Source: MADRE2 sp964397015
Lineage (GTDB): Bacteria; Desulfobacterota; Desulfobacteria; Desulfobacterales; Desulfobacteraceae
Length of the DNA stretch: 61,962 nucleotides
Reading direction: 5' to 3'
NCBI GenBank assembly: GCA_964397015.1
Contig: CAYNHL010000005.1
Coordinates: forward strand, 1 to 61,962
The notes under the pieces were generated by a model. That model saw nothing but the letters and a program-made list of their open reading frames with translations. It ran no database searches and was not told where the DNA came from. This document shows positions 51,613 through 61,394 of this stretch, one piece after another (the first letter of the stretch is position 1; each line of letters begins with the position of its first letter). Position numbers and translations under genes: made by a program.

Positions 51613-53697
51613 TTATTTGGATGCTTTTTTTTCTTCAAGCTTTTTTTTCAATATCTCTTCGGCAAAAGACTGCGGCACCTGTTTGTAAGAATCAAATTCC
51701 ATTGTATATTGTGCCTTTCCCTGTGTGGCTGATCTCAAAATTGTTGAAAAACCGAACATTTCAGCCAGCGGAACAAAAGATTCAATAACCGACATCACAC
51801 CTTCTTCCTGTGACCCCTGGATGATTCCCCGTCTCTGGTTGATCAGTCCCATGCATGAACCCTGAAACTCGTTGGGGGTTTCGATAACGACCTTCATGAT
51901 AGGTTCCTTGATCACCGGCCTGGCTTTGCCGTAAGCTTCCAGAAAAGCACCCCGGGCAGCGGCCCTGAACGCCATTTCAGATGAATCCACGGCGTGGAAG
52001 CCCCCGTCGTCTATGGTTACCTTGATGCCGGTGACCGGGAACTCCAGGCGGGGTCCCTTTTCCATGCAGGATTTAAAACCGGCCTCACATGCCGGAATAT
52101 ACTGTGTTGGAATTCTTCCGCCTGTGATCTTGTTTTCAAATTCAAATTCGCTGTCACAAGGTTCGATAAATCCAGCCACACGGCCGAACTGGCCGGCGCC
52201 GCCGGTCTGTTTTTTATGTGTATAGTTGAAAACAGCTTTGCGGGTGATGGTTTCACGGTAGGCCACGATAGGCATACCAGTGGTGACAAGGGCACCGTAT
52301 TCGCGTTTCATACGTTCGACATAAACTTCAAGATGCAGTTCTCCCATGCCCTGGATAATGGTTTCCCCGGTTTCAGGGTCGACATATGTCTTGAAGGTGG
52401 GATCCTCCTTTGTAAACCGGTTCAACGCTTTGGACATGTTGATCATGGATTTGTTGTCAGCCGGTTTGAGAGACAGAGAAATTACCGGTTCCATGATATG
52501 CATGGGTATCAGGGTGTAATTTATGCCCGGTGAAACAAAGGTGTCTCCTGAAGCACAGTCAATGCCGAACATGGCACCAATATGCCCGGCCGGTATGGCA
52601 TCCACCTCCTCCATATCTGAAGAATGCATCCGGATAAGGCGGCCTGTCTTTATCTTCCTGTGATCCCTGGAATTGATCAAGGTATCTCCCTTGTTGATAC
52701 ATCCCTGGTATACCCGGATATAGGTCAGCTGGCCGTACTGGCCGTCTTCGAGTTTAAAGGCGAGAGCGACCGTGGGTTTGTCAAATTTGCTTTCAAGCAG
52801 GACGTCTGCTTCATCATTGTCCAGATCGATTGCTTTGTTGGAAATGTCAAGCGGGGAGGGCAGGTATTGTATTATCGCGTTCAACAGGGGTTGAACCGCC
52901 TTGTTTTTATAGGCCGATCCCAGGAATACCGGGGTCACCTGCCGTTCAATGGTTCCTTTCCTTACAGCATCCATTATCAGCGCTTCACTGATATCTGTCT
53001 CTTCAAGTATTGCATCGGTCAGTTCATCAGAAAACATGGATGCCTGGTCAACCATTGCTTCCCTTGCCTCGGCAGCCTGCCCGGCAAGGTTTTCCGGAAT
53101 TTCTTTTTCAACGACGATCTCACCATTGTCCCCTTCAAAGTACAAGGCTTTCATGGAAACAAGGTCAATGACCCCTTCATGTTTGTCTTCAAGACCGATA
53201 GGGATCTGCATCAGGATAGGATTGTGACCCAGCTTGTCCTTGAGCTGTTTTTTGACCTTGACCGGATCGGCACCGCTGCGGTCACATTTATTGACAAAGG
53301 CGATGCAGGGTACCTGATACCGCTTCATCTGCTGGTCCACTGTTATGGACTGTGATTGTACCCCGGATACGGAACACAGTACCAGAACGACCCCGTCCAG
53401 AACCCTTAAGGACCGTTCTACCTCAACGGTAAAATCGACATGGCCCGGCGTATCGATAATATTGATATCATGTTGTTTCCATATGCAATGTGTCGCCGCG
53501 GAAGCAATTGTAATGCCTCTTTCTTTTTCAAGCTCCATGGAATCCATGTAGGCACCGGAACCTTCTTTGCCCCTGACTTCATTGATTTTGTGAATACGGT
53601 CCGTATAGAATAAAATTCGTTCGGTCAGTGTGGTTTTTCCAGAATCAATGTGAGCACTGATACCGATATTTCTCACTTTTTCCAATTCCCTCAGCAT
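51613..53697 (-). CDS. fusA: elongation factor G, mitochondrial-type (spdEFG1-like)
   Basis: A 694-residue translational GTPase catalysing ribosomal translocation. G1 is AHIDSGKTT at 15-23 with Ser19 where classical EF-G has Ala, G2/G3 include MELEKERGITIASAAT and DTPGHVDFT, and G4 is FVNKCDRSGAD. The N-terminal segment VRNIGISAHIDSGKTTLTER and EVRGKEGSGAYMDSMELE resembles mitochondrial EFG1 and the bacterial spdEFG1 subfamily more than E. coli FusA. Such genomes usually have a second EF-G (spdEFG2) for recycling; it is not here. No rpsL/rpsG/tuf neighbours are present. It leads the minus-strand transcript that continues into the ATPase and MglA/B-like genes. Confidence 0.9.
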   Translation of the reverse strand: MLRELEKVRNIGISAHIDSGKTTLTERILFYTDRIHKINEVRGKEGSGAYMDSMELEKERGITIASAATHCIWKQHDINIIDTPGHVDFTVEVERSLRVLDGVVLVLCSVSGVQSQSITVDQQMKRYQVPCIAFVNKCDRSGADPVKVKKQLKDKLGHNPILMQIPIGLEDKHEGVIDLVSMKALYFEGDNGEIVVEKEIPENLAGQAAEAREAMVDQASMFSDELTDAILEETDISEALIMDAVRKGTIERQVTPVFLGSAYKNKAVQPLLNAIIQYLPSPLDISNKAIDLDNDEADVLLESKFDKPTVALAFKLEDGQYGQLTYIRVYQGCINKGDTLINSRDHRKIKTGRLIRMHSSDMEEVDAIPAGHIGAMFGIDCASGDTFVSPGINYTLIPMHIMEPVISLSLKPADNKSMINMSKALNRFTKEDPTFKTYVDPETGETIIQGMGELHLEVYVERMKREYGALVTTGMPIVAYRETITRKAVFNYTHKKQTGGAGQFGRVAGFIEPCDSEFEFENKITGGRIPTQYIPACEAGFKSCMEKGPRLEFPVTGIKVTIDDGGFHAVDSSEMAFRAAARGAFLEAYGKARPVIKEPIMKVVIETPNEFQGSCMGLINQRRGIIQGSQEEGVMSVIESFVPLAEMFGFSTILRSATQGKAQYTMEFDSYKQVPQSFAEEILKKKLEEKKASK

Positions 53698-53802
53698 TGT
53701 GCATTCATCCTTGTAATTCTAAGGTAAAATGTTGTGCATCCAGTAAAGCCCGGCTGCAGGCAGATGTCGTTTATGGTTTGATATTGATATATACGTATGA
53801 AT

Positions 53803-53818
53803 TTGCTAAATTGCTAAA
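53803..53818. repeat. tandem 8-base repeat in the fusA leader
   Basis: TTGCTAAA occurs twice in direct succession (53803-53810, 53811-53818) in the fusA leader. Short and possibly fortuitous. Confidence 0.3.
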
Positions 53819-53853
53819 AATGAATTTTTACGTTTATTAAAATCAAAGTCGAT

Positions 53854-53859
53854 TATAAT
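53854..53859 (+). promoter_or_regulatory. candidate -10 element for rsmG
   Basis: TATAAT on the plus strand, 40 bases before the rsmG ATG. The -35 region is poor. It overlaps the opposite-strand -10 of fusA. Confidence 0.35.
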
Positions 53860-53883
53860 ACGCTTTTTATTAATTTCAGTCAA
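53855..53883 (-). promoter_or_regulatory. fusA promoter
   Basis: On the minus strand TTGACT (53883-53878), 17 bases, TATTAT (53860-53855), giving a leader of about 150 bases before fusA. Strong match. Confidence 0.62.
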
Positions 53884-53898
53884 TAAAAAAATATTTCA

Positions 53899-54552
53899 AT
53901 GACATATGACCCTGTGTTTGAAGCAGAGCTTGTCTCTGCATTGCAGTCAGCAGGAATGAATATTGCCCCGCTTTTTGCAAAAAAGATGAGCCGGCACGCT
54001 TTTGAACTGCAAAAATGGAACCGGAAGATTAACCTGACGGCTGTCACAAAAACCAGGGAAATGATAGAAAAACACTATATTGACAGCCTGGTTCATCTCG
54101 ATTTAATCCCAAAAGGAGCCAGGGTGCTTGATATAGGGTCGGGCGGCGGATTTCCAGGGCTGCCGGTAAAAATATGCCGCCCTGATCTTGACATGACTAT
54201 GATGGATGCATCATTGAAAAAAGTGAATTTTCTAAAACATGTGATCCGGACATTGAACCTTGAACAAGCACAGGCCGTTCACGCCAGGGCTGAGCAGTTT
54301 CTTGAGGAAAACATCGAGATGACACAATTTGATATTGTCATGTCAAGGGCCTTTTCGAGCCTCGAGAGTTTTATTGACAAAGGGTTGCCATACCTTTCTG
54401 TTTCAGGGTACCTTCTGGCATTCAAATCCAGAAAAGGGACCGAAGAAATCGAGAAGCTGCCGCAAAAGGCTGTTTCCACCAGGGTGTATTCCTATACTCT
54501 GCCATTCTCCGGGGCAAAAAGGAGTGTGATTGAAATCTCACCCTTAAGGTAA
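53899..54552 (+). CDS. rsmG: 16S rRNA (guanine527-N7)-methyltransferase
   Basis: A 217-residue methyltransferase modifying G527 of 16S rRNA. The SAM motif is VLDIGSGGGFPGLPVKI near residues 75-91, KWNRKINLTAVT and HYIDSL precede it, and SRAFSSLESFI is the conserved catalytic-region segment. Length agrees with the family. It lacks a clear ribosome site at this ATG. ileS follows with a separate promoter candidate. Confidence 0.92.
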   Translation: MTYDPVFEAELVSALQSAGMNIAPLFAKKMSRHAFELQKWNRKINLTAVTKTREMIEKHYIDSLVHLDLIPKGARVLDIGSGGGFPGLPVKICRPDLDMTMMDASLKKVNFLKHVIRTLNLEQAQAVHARAEQFLEENIEMTQFDIVMSRAFSSLESFIDKGLPYLSVSGYLLAFKSRKGTEEIEKLPQKAVSTRVYSYTLPFSGAKRSVIEISPLR

Positions 54553-54583
54553 ATCTTTCACATATCCTGATAATTCTTGACTG

Positions 54584-54611
54584 TTGACATGGATTACACT
54601 AAAAATAATCT
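54584..54611 (+). promoter_or_regulatory. ileS promoter candidate
   Basis: TTGACA (54584-54589), 16 bases, TAATCT (54606-54611), about 55 bases before the ileS start. It lies within the short rsmG-ileS gap and could serve ileS, lspA, lgt, holA and pyk. Confidence 0.5.
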
Positions 54612-54665
54612 TTTATACTTTACTAATGACATACTGATTTAAGACTACCGAAAACCGGGGGAGTA

Positions 54666-57464
54666 ATGGAATATAAGAAAACCTTGAATTTGCCGTCAAC
54701 CCGATTTGCCATGAAGGCCAACCTGCCGCAGCGTGAACCGGAACAGCTCAAAGAATGGGAAGAAACCGATTTATATGAAAAGATCAAGTCCGCCTCGCAG
54801 AACAGGCCTTCTTTTATACTGCATGACGGCCCTCCCTATGCAAACGGCCACCTGCATATCGGGCATGCCATCAATAAAATTTTAAAGGATATCATTGTCC
54901 GCTCAAAACAGATGGCCGGATACAGGTCGCACTATGTTCCGGGGTGGGACTGTCACGGCCTTCCCATTGAACATAACGTCGACAAGAAACTGGGATCAAA
55001 GAAAAAAGAGATGTCGGAAGTTGACATAAGACAGGCCTGCCGTAAATATGCGCTGTCCTTTGTGGATATTCAGAGGGATGAATTCAAGCGGTTCGGTGTG
55101 ACCGGGGAATGGTCGAATCCCTACCTGACAATGAACAACAGGTATGAAGCATGTATTGCTAAAGAATGCGGGGAATTCGCTCTCAAAGGTGATATGTTCC
55201 TGGGCAAAAAGCCGATTTACTGGTGCTGTTCCTGCCAGACCGCCCTGGCAGAGGCTGAAATTGAATATCATAACCATACTTCTCCCTCCATTTACGTAAA
55301 ATTCCTGGTAAAGGATGATATATCCAGGCTCGTTCCCGGCGGTGCGGGAAAACCAGTTTCCATTGTAATATGGACGACGACCCCCTGGACAATTCCGGCC
55401 AACCTGGGCATTACCCTTCATCCTGATTTTATTTATTCCGCCGTGGATACCAGAGATCATGGTATACTGATTCTTGCAAAAGATCTCATTGAAACCGCCA
55501 TGGCTGCCATGGGCATTGAAAAATACACCATCCTGGCAGATATCAACGCAGCGGACCTTGAAAAAAAATACTGTGCACATCCATTCTACGACCGTGATTC
55601 CATAATCATGCTCGGCGATCATGTAACGCTCGAGGCCGGCACAGGATGCGTCCATACCGCTCCGGGACACGGCGCGGATGACCATTTAGTGGGAAAACGT
55701 TACGGGCTCGACTGCTATTCGCCGGTGGAAGATAACGGTGTTTTCAGCGACAGTGTTGATTTTTTCGCAGGAAAGTTCATTTTCAAGGCCAATGAATCCA
55801 TTATTGAAAAACTGGACAGGGAAAAGGCGCTGCTGTTTTCAGAACAGATGGATCATTCCTATCCCCACTGCTGGAGGTGCAAACAGCCTGTTATCTTCAG
55901 GGCCACTCCCCAGTGGTTCATTTCCATGGATAAGATGGGCCTGAGGAAACAGAGCCTCGAGCAGATCAACCAGGTGACCTGGATTCCATCCTGGGGCAGG
56001 GAACGTATCTATGCCATGATCGAGCACAGGCCGGACTGGTGCCTGTCCCGGCAGCGGTCATGGGGAGTTCCCATTCCGGTATTTCACTGCAAATCATGTA
56101 AGCATGTATATGTAACCCGTGAATCTATTGATAAGGTTCACGATCTTTTCAGGGAACACAGCTCGGATGTCTGGTTTGAAAAAGATGCAGCGTTCCTGAT
56201 GCCGCAAAAAGCGGTTTGCTCTAACTGCAAAGGCACAGAGTTTGAAAAGGATCACAATATACTGGATGTCTGGTTCGATTCAGGCGTAAGCCATGCGGCA
56301 GTACTTGAAGCAAGGGATGATTTGTCACGCCCGGCCGACCTTTATCTCGAAGGCAGTGACCAGCACAGGGGATGGTTTCACTCATCCCTTCTGACCAGCG
56401 TGGGTCGAACCGGAAAGGCTCCATACAGGGCGGTGTTGACCCATGGATTCGTAGTGGATGAACATGGCAGGAAAATGTCCAAGTCCGTCGGCAATGTAGT
56501 GTCTCCGGACAAGGTTATAAAACAGTACGGGGCGGATGTTCTCAGGCTGTGGGTGACGTCGGCGGATTACAGGGGAGATGTAAGTATTTCCGATAACATT
56601 CTCAAACAGCTTTCAGATGCTTACCGCAGGATCCGGAACACCTGCCGTTTTATCCTTGGCAACCTGTCTGATTTCGATCCCGCGGTTCACATGCGCGGTT
56701 GCGCCGCAATGCCGGATCTTGACAGGTTCATTCTGCACAGGTTGTACATGATGACTGACAAGTGCCTCAAGGCGTATGAATCCTACGAGTTTCATGTTAT
56801 TTATCATGCGCTGCACAATTTTTGTGTCGTTGACCTGTCTTCTTTTTACCTTGATATTATCAAGGACCGGCTCTATACCCTGCCGGCTGATTCTAACGAT
56901 AGGCGTAACGCCCAGTCAGCCATGTTTCACATACTGGACAGCCTGGTCAGGATCATGGCTCCCATCCTTCCTTTTACAGCCGATGAAATCTGGCGTTACA
57001 TACCACAATTCAAAGGCAAGGAAGAAAATGTCCACCTGGCCGCCATGGTCAAGCCGGATCCTGAACATGAAAACCGGGAGCTTTCAGAGAAATGGGAGAT
57101 GTTCAGGGTGTTGAGGGCGGAAGTCACCAAGGCCCTTGAAGCAGCAAGAACCGACAAGCTGATCGGTCATTCCCTCGATGCCATGGTAGAGATTCACCTG
57201 CCGGAATCCAGGCTCAAAGAGGTTGCCATGGAACTGTCCGGCCAGCTCGGTGACCTGCTGATAGTCTCGAGCGCCACCGTGACAGGTCCGATCGAGGGTT
57301 CTGCCTTTGAAGGAAAGGAAATCGAGGGACTCAGGATCAGGGTATCCCGCGCCCCGGGCAGCAAATGTGAGCGCTGCTGGCGTATCGATCCAAGTGTGGG
57401 CCCTGACAATACCTTTGCCAATGCCTGTGACAGATGTTCAAGTGCACTTGAACAGATTGTATGA
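54666..57464 (+). CDS. ileS: isoleucyl-tRNA synthetase
   Basis: A 932-residue class I aminoacyl-tRNA synthetase. HIGH is present at 64-67 (GHLHIGHA), KMSKSVGN provides the second signature, and the C-terminal zinc finger is CERCWRI...CDRCSSAL. The CP1 editing domain contains WTTTPWTIPAN. Size matches the bacterial IleRS (939 in E. coli). The ribosome site GGGGGAG lies immediately upstream. lspA starts 13 bases after its stop, an order commonly conserved (ileS-lspA). Confidence 0.97.
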   Translation: MEYKKTLNLPSTRFAMKANLPQREPEQLKEWEETDLYEKIKSASQNRPSFILHDGPPYANGHLHIGHAINKILKDIIVRSKQMAGYRSHYVPGWDCHGLPIEHNVDKKLGSKKKEMSEVDIRQACRKYALSFVDIQRDEFKRFGVTGEWSNPYLTMNNRYEACIAKECGEFALKGDMFLGKKPIYWCCSCQTALAEAEIEYHNHTSPSIYVKFLVKDDISRLVPGGAGKPVSIVIWTTTPWTIPANLGITLHPDFIYSAVDTRDHGILILAKDLIETAMAAMGIEKYTILADINAADLEKKYCAHPFYDRDSIIMLGDHVTLEAGTGCVHTAPGHGADDHLVGKRYGLDCYSPVEDNGVFSDSVDFFAGKFIFKANESIIEKLDREKALLFSEQMDHSYPHCWRCKQPVIFRATPQWFISMDKMGLRKQSLEQINQVTWIPSWGRERIYAMIEHRPDWCLSRQRSWGVPIPVFHCKSCKHVYVTRESIDKVHDLFREHSSDVWFEKDAAFLMPQKAVCSNCKGTEFEKDHNILDVWFDSGVSHAAVLEARDDLSRPADLYLEGSDQHRGWFHSSLLTSVGRTGKAPYRAVLTHGFVVDEHGRKMSKSVGNVVSPDKVIKQYGADVLRLWVTSADYRGDVSISDNILKQLSDAYRRIRNTCRFILGNLSDFDPAVHMRGCAAMPDLDRFILHRLYMMTDKCLKAYESYEFHVIYHALHNFCVVDLSSFYLDIIKDRLYTLPADSNDRRNAQSAMFHILDSLVRIMAPILPFTADEIWRYIPQFKGKEENVHLAAMVKPDPEHENRELSEKWEMFRVLRAEVTKALEAARTDKLIGHSLDAMVEIHLPESRLKEVAMELSGQLGDLLIVSSATVTGPIEGSAFEGKEIEGLRIRVSRAPGSKCERCWRIDPSVGPDNTFANACDRCSSALEQIV

Positions 57465-57477
57465 CAGGGTAAAGGTT

Positions 57478-57975
57478 GTGAAATGCACCGATGCCGTATA
57501 TAAGCGCTGGATGGCCCTGATAACGGGGCTTGTCATCCTGGCGGACCAGGGCACTAAATACCTGGTGCAGGCACAAATGCATCTTCATCAATCCATTCCG
57601 GTGATTGACGGTTTTTTTTCCATCACCTATATCCTGAATCCGGGCGGTGCTTTCGGTTTTTTTTCCGCTCAGCCGGCTCTGGTCAGAAAACTTGTGTTTA
57701 TATTCCTGACCGCCGCCATTGCCGGTTTCATCCTGTACCTGTTTTTCAGGACAGTGTCAGAAAACCGTTTTCTGGCCTTTGGATTTGCATTGATTTTTTC
57801 CGGCGCTGCCGGTAATCTTGTTGACAGGATACGGACGGGTGAAGTAATTGATTTTCTGGACGTATATATAGGTGCCTGGCACTGGCCGGCATTCAATGTG
57901 GCTGACAGCGCCATAAGCACCGGGATGATAATCTTGTTCTACCATATTGTTTTCAACAGACTGCCTGATTACTAG
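57478..57975 (+). CDS. lspA: lipoprotein signal peptidase
   Basis: A 165-residue aspartyl membrane protease (signal peptidase II) that cleaves prolipoproteins after diacylglyceryl transfer. Four helices are visible. The catalytic aspartates lie in GNLVDRIRTGEVIDFLD and FNVADSAIST, with NPGGAFG before them. The GTG at 57478 is chosen because it clears the ileS stop and gives the typical length; an ATG at 57511 (MALITGL) would shorten the first helix, and the open frame extends upstream inside ileS. Confidence 0.9.
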   Translation: MKCTDAVYKRWMALITGLVILADQGTKYLVQAQMHLHQSIPVIDGFFSITYILNPGGAFGFFSAQPALVRKLVFIFLTAAIAGFILYLFFRTVSENRFLAFGFALIFSGAAGNLVDRIRTGEVIDFLDVYIGAWHWPAFNVADSAISTGMIILFYHIVFNRLPDY

Positions 57976-57983
57976 GATTTGCC

Positions 57984-58754
57984 ATGCATCCTGTCTTGTT
58001 TCAAATCGGTCCGGTTACACTTTACACTTACGGTTTTTTTGTGGCGGCCGGTTTTGTCGCAGCCCTGTCGGTATCCAGGATGCTTGCAAACAAAAACAAC
58101 CTGAACCCTGACCTTATAACCGATACCTATTTCATTGTTCTTGTAAGTGCAATTATCGGAGCCAGGCTTTTGTACGTGGTGATCGAATTTGACACTTTCC
58201 GCGGCAACTTTCTGGAAATTTTCAAAATCTGGAACGGGGGACTTGTTTTTTACGGTGGGTTTATCACGGCATGCATCGCTGTTGTCATATACCTTAAATA
58301 CAGGGAGGCGAACCTTCTTTTAACAGGTGATGTCATTGCTCCAGGTATTGCCCTTGGTCATGCCTTCGGTCGCGTCGGCTGCCTGTTTGCAGGATGCTGT
58401 CATGGCTCTCAGTGCGATTTGCCATGGGCCATCAAGTTTTCAGATCCACATAGCCTTGCGCCGCTCGATGTCTATCTTCATCCAACACAGCTTTATTCGG
58501 TGTTGTCCAACCTGGCTATTTTCCTGGTGCTGCTTCTTGCAGGAAGAAAAACCAGAAAACACGGTATTGTCCTTGCGGTCTATATCATCTTGTATTCAGT
58601 GATGCGCTCATTTATCGAGTTTTTCAGAGGCGATCTTCGCGGCAGCCTTTTCAACGGGTCTCTGTCCACATCTCAGTTTATAGGCATCATTGCCGCTTTA
58701 GCCGGAATGGTCCTGTTGATTTATATTCAACGAAACAAAAACAATGCTGGTTGA
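57984..58754 (+). CDS. lgt: prolipoprotein diacylglyceryl transferase
   Basis: A 256-residue, seven-helix membrane enzyme transferring diacylglycerol to the lipobox cysteine. GGLVFYGGF and GHAFGRVGCLFAGCCHG carry the conserved active-site region (with essential His and Arg), and RSFIEFFRGD occurs toward the C terminus. It starts nine bases after lspA, the next step in lipoprotein maturation, an unusually direct lspA-lgt pairing. It overlaps holA by 11 bases. Confidence 0.94.
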   Translation: MHPVLFQIGPVTLYTYGFFVAAGFVAALSVSRMLANKNNLNPDLITDTYFIVLVSAIIGARLLYVVIEFDTFRGNFLEIFKIWNGGLVFYGGFITACIAVVIYLKYREANLLLTGDVIAPGIALGHAFGRVGCLFAGCCHGSQCDLPWAIKFSDPHSLAPLDVYLHPTQLYSVLSNLAIFLVLLLAGRKTRKHGIVLAVYIILYSVMRSFIEFFRGDLRGSLFNGSLSTSQFIGIIAALAGMVLLIYIQRNKNNAG

Positions 58755-59955
58755 TCATAATCAATTTCATTCGTTTCTAAACTCAAGGCAGACAGCTGAA
58801 CCGGTCAATGTTTTCCTGTTTTTCGGTGATCCATGGCTGGTTCGCCGGGCCTGCATGCAGGCCCGTGATTTCATCGTCGCCATGCCGGGCGGCCGCACGG
58901 GTATCGAAACCTTTCAAGGCGATGACATTGATATGGAAATCATCCTGGAGTCCTTGAACACACTGCCGTTTTTGTATGCGCGAAAGCTCATCATAATAAA
59001 GGACATGCCCCTTTTCGATCCGGGCGGACTGCCGGCGGGACAGGTGGATGCGTTTGTCCGCAACCTCGAGACCCCGATGCCCCAAGGGCACTACCTGCTT
59101 ATACAGTCAACAAAGGTTGACAAACGCAAACAGGCCTACAAGATAATTGAAAAATCCGGCCTGGCTGTCGACTGCACCATCCCGGAAGGATCGCGGCAAA
59201 AGGATATACAGGATAAAACCGCTGTTTTCAGGACCCTGGTGAATCAGGCTCTCGAGCGCGCGGGCAAATCCATCGAAGAACCTGCATTCCGGCTGCTTCT
59301 GGACCGTGCCGGGTTTGAACTCGATACAGTGCTGCATAACGTGGAGAAACTGGTCTGTCTCGATCACCGGGATCATGTGATACGCCCGGAACACGTGACA
59401 GCCGTAGTCAAGCGGACAAGGAAGGATCCCATATTCGATTTGACCAATGCCGTGATGGACCGGAATCTTTCAGCTTCGCTTTTCCTGATGGATGCCATGC
59501 TTTCCGAAGGTTTCCATCCATTACAGTTGCTTTCGGCATTGACCGGTCAGTTTAGAAAACTGCTTCTGGTCAAGACATTTCTTGGGCACCAGGACAAAAA
59601 ACAATCCAGGGTGTGGGAAAAAACCATGAAGTTTCCCCAGTTCAAGGACATCACCATGCCCCATGTCATAAAACATGATGAAAAATTCCGCTCCCGGTTG
59701 AAACAATCCATGGATGATACGGGCGGGGAAAAATCCTTGTCCAGCGATCTTTTCCTTGCTACTCAGCCCAAAAACGCATATCCTGTTTTTCAGACATTTT
59801 TAAAATCGGAAAAGTTTACACCCATGGAACTGGTCTCGATCATGGGCGGTCTAAGTGATTTGGATTACCGGATCAAAACGTCGGGTACCCGTGCTGACGA
59901 TGCACTCAAGCACTTTATTTTAAGTGTATGCTTACCGGAAGGGATGACTCAATGA
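58744..59955 (+). CDS. holA: DNA polymerase III subunit delta
   Basis: A 403-residue clamp-loader subunit. FLFFGDPWLVRRA near the N terminus (about residues 20-32), LNTLPFLYARKLIIIKDMP, and the C-terminal collar segment NAVMDRN...LSALTGQFRKLLLVK fit HolA. Walker A is degenerate as expected for delta, which opens the sliding clamp without hydrolysing ATP. It overlaps lgt (11 bases) and pyk (4 bases, ATGA). Confidence 0.86.
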   Translation: MLVDHNQFHSFLNSRQTAEPVNVFLFFGDPWLVRRACMQARDFIVAMPGGRTGIETFQGDDIDMEIILESLNTLPFLYARKLIIIKDMPLFDPGGLPAGQVDAFVRNLETPMPQGHYLLIQSTKVDKRKQAYKIIEKSGLAVDCTIPEGSRQKDIQDKTAVFRTLVNQALERAGKSIEEPAFRLLLDRAGFELDTVLHNVEKLVCLDHRDHVIRPEHVTAVVKRTRKDPIFDLTNAVMDRNLSASLFLMDAMLSEGFHPLQLLSALTGQFRKLLLVKTFLGHQDKKQSRVWEKTMKFPQFKDITMPHVIKHDEKFRSRLKQSMDDTGGEKSLSSDLFLATQPKNAYPVFQTFLKSEKFTPMELVSIMGGLSDLDYRIKTSGTRADDALKHFILSVCLPEGMTQ

Positions 59956-61367
59956 CACGCAAAACCAAGATTATTGCCACAATTTCAAGCCTGAACGCGG
60001 AAACAGGTTTTATCGAACGGCTGTTCAGGGCCGGCATGAACGTTGTCCGGTTGAATACCGCTCACATGTCCCATGACGAAGCCCTGATGATCATTAAAAA
60101 TACCAGGAAAGTATCAGATAAGATCGGAATCCTGATCGATACAAAGGGGCCTGAGATCAGGACCTGTGAAACCACGTCTCCGATATCGGTCAAGCACGGT
60201 GACCATATAAAAATAAAGGGAAATCCGTTGAAACGGTCCAGCCGCAAGACGGTTTTTGTATCATATCCGAATTTTGTCAAGGATGTTCCCATAGGCAGCT
60301 CAATACTGATCGATGACGGATGCATCGCACTGGCCGTCATGGAAAAAAAAGAGGACTATCTTTATTGTTTTGTCGAAAACGACGGTGTGATTCATGGAAA
60401 AAAAAGCGTAAATATCCCTTCCGTCCATGTCAAGCTGCCCGCACTGAGCGAAAAAGACAAAGGATTCATCGAGTTTGCGGCTGACAACAATGTCGATTTC
60501 ATTGCCCACTCTTTTGTCAGGAATGCGGAAGATGCCATTGCCGTCCAGGATATACTGGACTCCAAAAGCAGCCCTATCAAGATAATTGCCAAAATCGAAA
60601 ATAACCAGGGTGTTGAAAATATCGATGAAATCCTGGACCATGTCTATGGTATCATGATCGCCAGAGGGGATCTCGCAGTGGAAATTCCCACCGAACAGAT
60701 CCCGATGATCCAGAAAAAACTGGTCCGCCTCTGTATTGAACGCAGACGGCCTGTTATCGTGGCTACCCAGATGCTGCATTCTATGATTGAATCACCCCGT
60801 CCTACAAGGGCGGAGGTGTCTGACGTTGCAAATGCCTGCCTGGACAGGGCAGACGCACTCATGCTTTCCGGTGAAACCGCGAACGGCAAATATCCTGAAA
60901 TAGCCGTCAGGACCATGTCCAAGATTGCCATGGAAGTTGAAAACAAGCAAAGCAGCTTTATCGATGTTCCATATACACTTGAGAACAAGATTACGGCCTA
61001 TCTTGCCAAGGCGGCTGTCAAGGCGGCCCTGCGTTTGAACACCCGGGCCATTGTCGCAGACTCGGTTACAGGTACCTCCATCCTGGCCCTGGCGGCATAC
61101 CGGGGGGACAATCCCATTTACGCCCAGGTTTACAACAGGCGGGTAATGGGGCAGCTGTCCCTGTCCTTTGGTGTGTATGCAGATTATATTACCCCGGACA
61201 CAACTTCCATTGAACCGGTCAGAAAAGCCATCTGCCGGCTGATAGAAGAAAAGAAATTTTCAAATGATTCATTGATAATTGTGCTGGCTGGCAATTTCGG
61301 GGCCGAACACGGAGCGTCTTTTATTGAAATCAGTACCGCTGGAAACCACATGGACAAATGCGGATGA
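59952..61367 (+). CDS. pyk: pyruvate kinase
   Basis: A 471-residue glycolytic enzyme. RTKIIATISS-type N terminus (TRKTKIIATISSL), VRLNTAHMSHDEA, ILIDTKGPEIRT, IAKIENNQGVENIDEI and MIARGDLAVEIPTEQIP, and the ADP-binding TQMLHSMIESPRPTRAEVSDVANACLD are all conserved. SGETANGKYP follows. Where most pyruvate kinases have LNFSHG the sequence is LNTAHM. The ATG at 59952 overlaps the holA stop. nqrA follows 27 bases later. Confidence 0.94.
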   Translation: MTRKTKIIATISSLNAETGFIERLFRAGMNVVRLNTAHMSHDEALMIIKNTRKVSDKIGILIDTKGPEIRTCETTSPISVKHGDHIKIKGNPLKRSSRKTVFVSYPNFVKDVPIGSSILIDDGCIALAVMEKKEDYLYCFVENDGVIHGKKSVNIPSVHVKLPALSEKDKGFIEFAADNNVDFIAHSFVRNAEDAIAVQDILDSKSSPIKIIAKIENNQGVENIDEILDHVYGIMIARGDLAVEIPTEQIPMIQKKLVRLCIERRRPVIVATQMLHSMIESPRPTRAEVSDVANACLDRADALMLSGETANGKYPEIAVRTMSKIAMEVENKQSSFIDVPYTLENKITAYLAKAAVKAALRLNTRAIVADSVTGTSILALAAYRGDNPIYAQVYNRRVMGQLSLSFGVYADYITPDTTSIEPVRKAICRLIEEKKFSNDSLIIVLAGNFGAEHGASFIEISTAGNHMDKCG

Positions 61368-61394
61368 TTCAATGACTCAATAAGGTGGGTCGCA

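Noticed and set aside
57307..57477. Long upstream extension of the lspA frame inside ileS
   Set aside because: Overlaps the conserved ileS zinc-finger end in another frame and would give a non-LspA N terminus.
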